From: Natrarchaeobius oligotrophus
GTDB lineage: Archaea; Halobacteriota; Halobacteria; Halobacteriales; Natrialbaceae
Assembly: GCF_003841465.1 (NCBI RefSeq)
Contig: NZ_REFZ01000001.1
Coordinates: forward strand, 1 to 64,000
Reading direction: 5' to 3'
DNA length: 64,000 nt
The translations under genes were made by a program, and so were the position numbers. The notes below the pieces were generated by a model, which saw only the letters and a program-made list of their open reading frames with translations, searched no databases and was not told the DNA's origin. Of the stretch, positions 58,120 through 64,000 are shown in pieces. Numbering within the stretch: the stretch's first letter is position 1; every line of letters starts with the position of its first letter.

Positions 58120-59631
58120 ATGACTGATGGGCGGGGCGAGACTCCCCGGCGAACAGGAATGACCGAAAAGTGCGGCGTCGTCGGCGTCTCACTGGCCGGT
58201 CGGGACGCGGCACGACCGTTGTACTACGCGCTCTACGCACTCCAGCACCGCGGCCAGGAGTCCGCGGGCATCGTCACCCACGACGGCTTCCAGCAACACG
58301 CCCACGTCGAGATGGGGCTCGTGGGCGAAATCTTCGACGAAGGTGATCTCGACGTGCTCAACGGCTCCGCCGGAATCGGCCACGTCCGCTATCCGACCGC
58401 CGGATCGGTCGACTCGAGCTGCGCCCAGCCGTTTTCCGTCTCGTTCAAGAGCGGATCGCTCGGCCTCAGCCACAACGGCAACCTCGTCAACGCAGACGAG
58501 ATCCGCGACGAACTCGCAGCCGTGGGTCACGCCTTCACCAGCGACGGGGACACGGAAGTCATCGCCCACGACCTCGCGCGAAACCTCCTCGAGGAGGACC
58601 TCGTCCGCGCGGTCAAGCACACGATGACGCGGATCCACGGCTCGTACGCGCTGACGATCAGCCACGACGAGACCGTCCTCGGCGTCCGCGATCCCCAGGG
58701 AAATCGGCCGCTCTGTATCGGAACACTCGAGGACGGCTACATCCTCGCCTCGGAGTCGTCGGCGATCGACACGCTCGACGGCGAACTCGTCCGCGACGTC
58801 AGACCCGGCGAACTGGTCGTCCTCCGGAAAGACGGCCAGGGGTTCGACTCCTACCAGCTGATCGACCGCGAGCACACGGCACACTGCTTTTTCGAGCACG
58901 TCTACTTCGCCCGGCCCGACAGCGTGATCGACGGAACGCTCGTATACGAGGCCCGCAGGAACCTCGGCCGGAAGCTCTGGGCCGAAAGCGGCGTCGAAAC
59001 CGACGTCGTGATGCCGGTCCCCGACTCCGGACGGGCGTTCGCCTCCGGCTACGCCGACGCGGCGACCGAGACGACCGCCGACGGCGAAACGCGGCCGGAG
59101 GCGGACGACGGCGTCGAGTTCGCGGAGGGGTTGATGAAAAACCGATACGTCGGTCGGACGTTCATCATGCCCACGCAGGACGAACGCGAGCGCGCGGTCC
59201 GGCTGAAGCTCAACCCGATCAAATCGACCGTCGAGGGGAAAACCGTCACCCTCATCGACGACTCGATCGTCCGGGGGACGACTTCGACACAGCTCGTCCA
59301 GCTGCTCAAAGACTGCGGCGCGACGGAGGTCCACATGCGAATCGGCGCACCGGAGATCGTCGCCCCCTGTTACATGGGGATCGACATGGCCACCCGCGAG
59401 GAGTTGATCGCCTCCGACAAGACCGTCGACGAGATTCGGGACGCCATCGACGCAGATAGCCTCGCATACCTCTCGACCGACTCCGTCGCCGACGTTCTCG
59501 GGAAAGAGCGCATCGACCTCTGTCTCGGCTGCGTCACCGGCCAGTATCCGTACGACATCGAGGGGGAAGAAAGCGACCGCGACGTCACCCGTCCCGACCT
59601 CGACGGTCGACAGTTGTACGCCGACGACTGA
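58120..59631 (+). CDS. purF: Amidophosphoribosyltransferase
   Basis: A 503-residue PurF that makes phosphoribosylamine from PRPP and glutamine. The nucleophilic Cys follows a short propeptide, MTEKCGVVGV (Cys 17 from the ATG 58120, or Cys 4 from ATG 58159), then LQHRGQESAGI. The PRPP loop is VTLIDDSIVRGTTSTQLVQL. C-terminal CLGC and the conserved MPTQDERERAVRLKLNPIKS fit the iron-sulfur or Cys-containing type. GATTTTTATCG (58087-58097) is about 28 bp upstream of 58120. Confidence 0.95.
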   Translation: MTDGRGETPRRTGMTEKCGVVGVSLAGRDAARPLYYALYALQHRGQESAGIVTHDGFQQHAHVEMGLVGEIFDEGDLDVLNGSAGIGHVRYPTAGSVDSSCAQPFSVSFKSGSLGLSHNGNLVNADEIRDELAAVGHAFTSDGDTEVIAHDLARNLLEEDLVRAVKHTMTRIHGSYALTISHDETVLGVRDPQGNRPLCIGTLEDGYILASESSAIDTLDGELVRDVRPGELVVLRKDGQGFDSYQLIDREHTAHCFFEHVYFARPDSVIDGTLVYEARRNLGRKLWAESGVETDVVMPVPDSGRAFASGYADAATETTADGETRPEADDGVEFAEGLMKNRYVGRTFIMPTQDERERAVRLKLNPIKSTVEGKTVTLIDDSIVRGTTSTQLVQLLKDCGATEVHMRIGAPEIVAPCYMGIDMATREELIASDKTVDEIRDAIDADSLAYLSTDSVADVLGKERIDLCLGCVTGQYPYDIEGEESDRDVTRPDLDGRQLYADD

Positions 59632-59896
59632 GACGGACCGCCTTCCGTCAGTTCCGGTGAGACCGCGGATGTCCGGCTGTCCCGGCGGAACGTCCGGACA
59701 GCAACCCGCACGATCGGCAGCTGTCCGACATCGAACGATCTGATCGTGTGGACGGCCGACGAGCCCGACGGCCCGATCCTCGGATCGTCTCGAGAGTCGG
59801 TGCCCTCGCGTCGCCGTCCCGGCCGTCCGACGCGACGTCATTTCGTGACCGGTTCGGATGCACGAAGTTAAGTAACAGGCACACTCAGGAGTAGTC

Positions 59897-60391
59897 ATGA
59901 GTCTGGGACAGCGTGTCTCGAGCGACCACCAGCTCGCTCGACTCCTCCAGATCGGCGTCGTCCTCGAGGAGGTCGTCGAGTCACGCGCCGCCCACCACCT
60001 CGAGTCCCTTCCCGAGGACGAGCGGGAAGCCGTCGACGACGAGGTCAGAGCGTTGCTCGTCGAGGCGGCCGAGGAGTCGGCCGACCACCGCGAGCGACTG
60101 GAGGCGCTGATCGACGATCTCGACGCCGAGACCGTCGCCTACGAGGAGATCAACGCGTTAGTCGACGCACAGTACGGCCCCCCGGAGGACACCGACGGCG
60201 TCCTCTACGATCAGCTGTGTAACGAAGAGACCGCCTACAAATTCTACGACGATCTGATCGACGCGATCGAGGCCTCCGACGTCGAGTTCGCGCTCGAGCG
60301 CGATCGACTGCTCGAGACCCTGTACGACATCCGCGAGGAGGAAAAGGAGGGTGTCGAGGAGGTCACCGAAATCATGGAGGAACGGGCATGA
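59897..60391 (+). CDS. Ferritin-like haloarchaeal protein paired with a DtxR regulator
   Basis: A 164-residue all-helical protein: SSDHQLARLLQIGVVLEEVV, ESRAAHHLESLPEDER and VEAAEESADHRERLEALIDD, then AYKFYDDLIDAIEASDVEFA. The spaced Glu and His residues (EE, HH, DHRE, NEETAYKF) suggest a ferritin-like di-metal bundle. It lies 43 bp before the DtxR-type regulator, so metal storage or sensing is likely. An identification as rubrerythrin would need a structural check. Confidence 0.75.
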   Translation: MSLGQRVSSDHQLARLLQIGVVLEEVVESRAAHHLESLPEDEREAVDDEVRALLVEAAEESADHRERLEALIDDLDAETVAYEEINALVDAQYGPPEDTDGVLYDQLCNEETAYKFYDDLIDAIEASDVEFALERDRLLETLYDIREEEKEGVEEVTEIMEERA

Positions 60392-60434
60392 CCGGAGCAC
60401 GGACGATCGAGCCCGACAGTCCCGGAGGATCCCG

Positions 60435-60863
60435 ATGAATACGGCAGACCAGTATCTGAAGGCGATCTACCTCGCCCAGCGAATGGAGGAGGGGCCCGCG
60501 TCGACGGGAACGCTCGCGGAGCTTCTCGAGGTGAGCCCGGCGAGCGTCAACGAGATGATCGGAAAACTCGAGGGCCGGGGGCTCGTCGAACACGAGAAGT
60601 ACAAAGGTGCGAGCCTCACCGACGAAGGTCTCGAGCGAGCCCACGACGCCCTCCAAACTTACTGCATCATCGAGCGGTTTCTCGCCAACGTCCTCGAGGT
60701 CGAGGAGTTTCGCGACGAGGCCCGAACCCTCGAGAGCGTCATCGACGACACGGTCGCAGACCGCCTGGATACCATCATCGACCGACCCGCCGAGTGTCCG
60801 GACTGCTTCGATCCCGAGCGCGATTGCTGCGAACGACTCGAGGTCTGCGGGCCGGCGAACTGA
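60435..60863 (+). CDS. DtxR/MntR-family metal-dependent transcriptional regulator
   Basis: A 142-residue regulator: a winged HTH with QYLKAIYLAQRMEEGPASTG and TLAELLEVSPASVNEMIGKL, then a dimerisation helix. The metal-ligand region is the ERFLANVLEVEEFRDEA stretch with a Cys-rich C-terminus (CPDCFDPERDCCERLEVC). It probably senses iron or manganese. ATG 60435; the longer upstream frame is shadow sequence. Confidence 0.9.
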   Translation: MNTADQYLKAIYLAQRMEEGPASTGTLAELLEVSPASVNEMIGKLEGRGLVEHEKYKGASLTDEGLERAHDALQTYCIIERFLANVLEVEEFRDEARTLESVIDDTVADRLDTIIDRPAECPDCFDPERDCCERLEVCGPAN

Positions 60864-61036
60864 GGCGGTCCGTCGGAACGACTTACAACAGTTCGTCCGG
60901 AATCGCGTCGAGACGCCGGCATCCGGACGACGACGGGCGACGACTCCAGCGGTCGCCGCGGGCGTGGTCGCGGGCCGTCGGGCGTGGCGGGTTCTACTCC
61001 GCGAACGCGTCGGGAGACCAACGCGGAGAGACCGCG

Positions 61037-62815
61037 CTAGGGTGGCGGTCGATTCGGTGGGTGATCGCCGAACCGGACGTATCGACGGCCGACGAGCGCT
61101 GCGGCGAGTAACGCGGCGACGACGGCGACGCTCAGTTCGATCGGCAGCGTCCACGCGTCGCCGCGCCAGTCCGCTTCGAAGACCTCGGCGTAGTACTCGC
61201 CGGCCGCGTCGCCGTGGAGGACGATCAGCACCTCGCGGTTGTTCTCGAACGCGTTGTCGTTCCAGTTCGCGCTCCCGACGACGGCGACTTCCCGGTCGAT
61301 CACCACGCCCTTCGCGTGGATCTTCTCGAACCGGTCGGTGTCGTCGACCAGCTTCGCCTCGAGCGGGAGCCCCTCGGCGGCCGCGGCGGCCTCGAGTTCG
61401 GCGGCGAGCGCCGCGTTGTCGTCCTCGTGGTACCAGGTCGAATCGAGCAGGATCCGAACGTCGACGCCGCGTCGGGCCGCTGCGACGCTCTCTTCGAGAA
61501 CTCCGACGTCCGCGTCGACGCTGGCTTGCTTGACGAGAATCTCGTTTTCTGCCCGAGCGAGGAGATCCTCGAGTCGACGGTCCGCGTTGTCGGGCGCGAC
61601 CAGCAGTTCGGCGGCGTCGACCGAAACCGTCCGGGGCGCGTGGTTCGTCTCGAACTCGGCTTCTCGCGGCCGGTCGGGTCCACCCTCGTCGACGAACGTC
61701 GCGTTCTCGCGAAACGCCGCGGACGGTTGCGTATCCCACCCCTCGAAGTCGGCACGGAAGACCGTCGCGAGTTCGGCCGCGAGCGCGGTGTCGTCGATCC
61801 GCACGCCCCATCCCCTGCTCGATTCGCCGCCGGTCCCCGAGGGTTTCCAGTTTTCGCTCGTCACCACGATGCGGTCGTCGGCGACGGCGTACTTCGCGTG
61901 GTGAAACCGGTAGCGCGCCCCCTCGCCGCCGATGGCGCGAACGTCGACGCCACCCGACTCGAGGGTCTCGAGTACGGGCTCGGTCGATTCGGAGGTGCCG
62001 CCGACGGGGCCGGATTCGAACAGCACCGCGACGTCGACGCCGCGATCGGCCGCCTCGACGAGCGCCGCGGCGACGGCGTCGGACGTGACGGTGTATCCCG
62101 CGAGCAGGAGGCGATCGTCCGCGCGCTCGATCGTCTCGAGGGGAATCTCGGGCGAGTCGGGCAGGACGAACGCCGTCGCGTCCCCGACGCCGGATCGGGT
62201 CGGCGGAAAGCACGTCCCGTCGCGGGGAACCCACGCGCCTCGGTCGCCCCCCGGTTCGTCGTCGGTTCGGTGCCATCGTTCGGCGACCGGCGCGCGATCG
62301 TAGGCGACGGCGTCGACGGTCCGACTGCCGTTTCTGAGCGAGAGTTCGTCTCCGTCGACGGCGAGCCGGACCGTTCCGTCGAGTTCGAGGACGGGATGGT
62401 CGGTTAGATCGGCGGCGACGTCGGGATCGGCGCTGACCGCGATGCGGCCGGAGACCGTTTCGTTCGGAAGCGCCGCGGTCGTGTGACCGTCGGTGATCGT
62501 CCAGTTCTCGAGGCTCGTCCCGTCCGGAACCGCGACGACGACGTACTCGCCGACGTTTCCGTGCGTCGTGGGGTTCGGATAGAGTTCGACGATTCGGGGC
62601 GATTCGCGTTCGTCCCCCGCGTTCCTCCCGTCGTCGGGGACGCAATCGGGTCCCGTAACGACGTCTCGGCTCGAGGATTGGTGATCGCTCGAGAACTGCT
62701 GTTCGACGCCGTCCCTCGGGTCGGAGTCGGGTCCGGAGGCCGCGGTGGCCCCCGCTCCGGCGACCAGGAGCGAAACCGCGAGCGCGACGACGAGTGCGAT
62801 TCGGCCGGTGGCCAT
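61037..62815 (-). CDS. Secreted/anchored phospholipase D-family protein with lamin-tail-like domain
   Basis: A 592-residue protein. A signal peptide (MATGRIALVVALAVSLLVAG) is followed by a lamin-tail-like domain (residues 75-175; VELYPNPTTHGNVGEYVVVA, LENWTITDGHTTAAL), then two PLD/HKD motifs: HHAKYAVADDRIVVTSENW and IHAKGVVIDREVAVVGSANW. The C-terminus has one membrane helix (ELSVAVVAALLAAALVGRRY). So the catalytic part lies outside the cell. Substrates may be phospholipid or nucleic acid. Confidence 0.9.
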   Translation of the reverse strand: MATGRIALVVALAVSLLVAGAGATAASGPDSDPRDGVEQQFSSDHQSSSRDVVTGPDCVPDDGRNAGDERESPRIVELYPNPTTHGNVGEYVVVAVPDGTSLENWTITDGHTTAALPNETVSGRIAVSADPDVAADLTDHPVLELDGTVRLAVDGDELSLRNGSRTVDAVAYDRAPVAERWHRTDDEPGGDRGAWVPRDGTCFPPTRSGVGDATAFVLPDSPEIPLETIERADDRLLLAGYTVTSDAVAAALVEAADRGVDVAVLFESGPVGGTSESTEPVLETLESGGVDVRAIGGEGARYRFHHAKYAVADDRIVVTSENWKPSGTGGESSRGWGVRIDDTALAAELATVFRADFEGWDTQPSAAFRENATFVDEGGPDRPREAEFETNHAPRTVSVDAAELLVAPDNADRRLEDLLARAENEILVKQASVDADVGVLEESVAAARRGVDVRILLDSTWYHEDDNAALAAELEAAAAAEGLPLEAKLVDDTDRFEKIHAKGVVIDREVAVVGSANWNDNAFENNREVLIVLHGDAAGEYYAEVFEADWRGDAWTLPIELSVAVVAALLAAALVGRRYVRFGDHPPNRPPP

Positions 62816-62948
62816 CGCTCCGTCTGGTCGCCCCACAGTACTTAAACGAACGGACCGCCGGAGCAGGGTCGAGGCCGTGGATCGCACGTCCCCTGCGTCG
62901 GCCGTGTTGCTGGCGTCGTCGAGTCGGCCGGGAGTTCGCGACGTCAGG

Positions 62949-63854
62949 TCAGCCCCTCGACCGCCGTCGATGACGGTCGATCGTCGCGACGTAGATTCCC
63001 GCGAGGACGACCAGACCGCCGACGACGGTGACGGCGTCGGGAACCTCGGCCAGCAGGACGAGCGCGAGGACGGTCGCGCCGACGGGTTCGCCGAGCCAGG
63101 AGACGCTGACGACGACCGACTCGAGGTGTTTCAGGACCCAGTTGACGACGGTGTGACCGAAGACGCCGGGACCGACGGCCATGGCGAGAAAGAGCAGCCA
63201 CTCGCGGGCGGGGTAGGCGACGTACGCGTGGCCCTGCGCGCCGACGAGGACGAACAGCGACGCCGTACACGCGGCGTAGACGACGGTCACGTACGGAAAC
63301 AGCGAAACGCGCTGACGAATCGAGCGGCCGGCGAGGACGTAGCCGGCGACGGTGACGGCTCCGAGCACGGCGAGTGCGTTGCCGTACGTCGTCGCGTCGG
63401 AAATCGGTGCCTGACCGGCGTCGCCCAGCGACATCGCGGCGGCGCCGGCGATCGCGATCGCGATGCCGACGACGGTCGCACGCGAGACGCGCTCCCCGAG
63501 GACGAGCGCGGCGCCGATCGCGACGAAGATCGGCTGGGTCTGGACCAGCGTGACGCTCGCGGCGACGCTCGTGTGATTCAAACTCTCGAACCACGCCGCG
63601 AAGTGGGCGGCCAGCGCGACGCCGGCGACGATCGCGAAGCCGAGATCGGTTCGCGAGAGGTGAGTGAACTCCTCCCGGTAGCGAAATAGAGCGATCGGAG
63701 CGACGATCGCGGTGGTGAACAGCACGCGGTAGAAGGCCGCGACGGAACTGGGAGCGTGGCTAAACCGAACGAGCACGGCGCTGGTGCTCGCGGCGAAGAT
63801 GGCGAAGGCGAGCGCGACGTACGGAGTCGGAACCTCGAGATCCCACGCGTTCAC
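62949..63854 (-). CDS. DMT superfamily (EamA) transporter
   Basis: A 301-residue protein with ten spans in two EamA repeats. Each ends with the usual tail: VTLVQTQPIFVAIGAALVLG plus ERVSRATVVG in the first, WLGEPVGATVLALVLLAEVP in the second. It probably exports or imports a small metabolite. It shares direction with the PLD-family gene, 134 bp away. Confidence 0.9.
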   Translation of the reverse strand: MNAWDLEVPTPYVALAFAIFAASTSAVLVRFSHAPSSVAAFYRVLFTTAIVAPIALFRYREEFTHLSRTDLGFAIVAGVALAAHFAAWFESLNHTSVAASVTLVQTQPIFVAIGAALVLGERVSRATVVGIAIAIAGAAAMSLGDAGQAPISDATTYGNALAVLGAVTVAGYVLAGRSIRQRVSLFPYVTVVYAACTASLFVLVGAQGHAYVAYPAREWLLFLAMAVGPGVFGHTVVNWVLKHLESVVVSVSWLGEPVGATVLALVLLAEVPDAVTVVGGLVVLAGIYVATIDRHRRRSRG

Positions 63855-64000
63855 GCCGTGGTCAACTCACTCGGGGGAGGAAACGCTTTCCGAACCGGTC
63901 GATCGGACGGACTCCTGTGAGTCGTCGCTGGCGGGACCGCGATCCGTCCGCGATCCCGCCGGTACATCGTCGCAATAGCCGTCTCACTCGTCGGGGAGCC
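63855..64000. other. Right edge of the window, no gene recognised
   Basis: The 146 bp next to the DMT gene have no convincing coding frame. A minus frame with stop at about 63982-63984 ends in LPDE, which could be a C-terminus of a gene outside the window, but the residues are too few to decide. Confidence 0.3.

Noticed and set aside
60372-62645. 757-codon minus-strand frame over the DtxR and PLD regions
   Set aside because: Almost half of the residues are Arg; it is antisense or out of frame to clear genes.

Overview
The window is from an extremely halophilic archaeon (class Halobacteria). The evidence is the high GC content, strongly acidic predicted proteins, many genes with a TATA-like element about 25-30 bp before the start codon (leaderless transcription), archaeal genes such as rpl21e, rpoF, aEF-1 beta, GTP cyclohydrolase IIa and the ADTH synthase, and a complete methylaspartate-cycle gene set. 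The genus cannot be fixed from sequence alone; a Natrialbales-type genome is my guess.

Layout. (1) 0-6.8 kb is a rearranged accessory zone. Two halves of one uspA gene lie at 115-255 and 4481-4706 in the wrong order for a simple insertion. Between them are a DUF7522-like gene, an SDR and an ABC exporter whose ATPase carries an in-frame stop before its Walker A motif. An AT-rich insert with a tyrosine recombinase follows. (2) 6.6-16.8 kb holds a YeiH-type transporter with a 46-residue protein upstream, an SPW membrane protein, an acidic single-span protein, leuS, HalOD1, DUF420, a cupin and an AI-2E transporter. (3) 16.9-30.2 kb is core information processing: NreA, a zinc-ribbon small protein plus aEF-1 beta, RNA ligase and its partner protein, a cystathionine gamma-synthase-like enzyme, the rpl21e-rpoF-DUF655-rsmA-mscS-HemK2 series, an M42 peptidase and guaA. 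(4) 30.4-34.9 kb has an NmrA-like gene bracketed by palindromes, a SprT-like protease, a nucleoside permease family protein and the first enzyme of archaeal aromatic biosynthesis. (5) 34.9-38.3 kb is trpCBA with overlapping start/stop codons, a paired TGTACA operator in front of trpC, and a 4 x 78 bp in-frame repeat at the start of trpA. (6) 38.3-42.5 kb has a catalytically dead MGMT-like protein, tRNA-Thr, a CBS-zinc ribbon protein, GTP cyclohydrolase IIa, and a small HTH/DUF2178 operon with a striking double operator. (7) 42.5-45.9 kb is a decayed accessory stretch: tiny zinc-finger proteins, a frameshifted SnoaL-like gene, and structured sequences resembling the ends of IS200/IS605-type TnpB elements without a tnpB.

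(8) 45.9-52.6 kb is the methylaspartate cycle: a CaiB-type CoA-transferase divergent from glmS-glmE-mal-mch-mcl, which touch or overlap. Together they turn glutamate into methylaspartate, mesaconate, mesaconyl-CoA, methylmalyl-CoA, and finally glyoxylate plus propionyl-CoA, so acetyl-CoA can be assimilated without the glyoxylate bypass. (9) 52.7-64 kb holds housekeeping and regulatory genes: GNAT, SRPBCC, HAD, DUF6735, a MutS-family ATPase with an N-terminal HhH region, purF, a ferritin-like/DtxR pair, a secreted phospholipase D-family protein and a DMT exporter.

No CRISPR array, rRNA or replication origin was seen. The best candidates for something undescribed are the HTH/DUF2178 double operator, the trpA repeat tract, the recurring CAACCGC hairpin, the NmrA-flanking palindromes and the TnpB-less cloverleaf RNA-like element.
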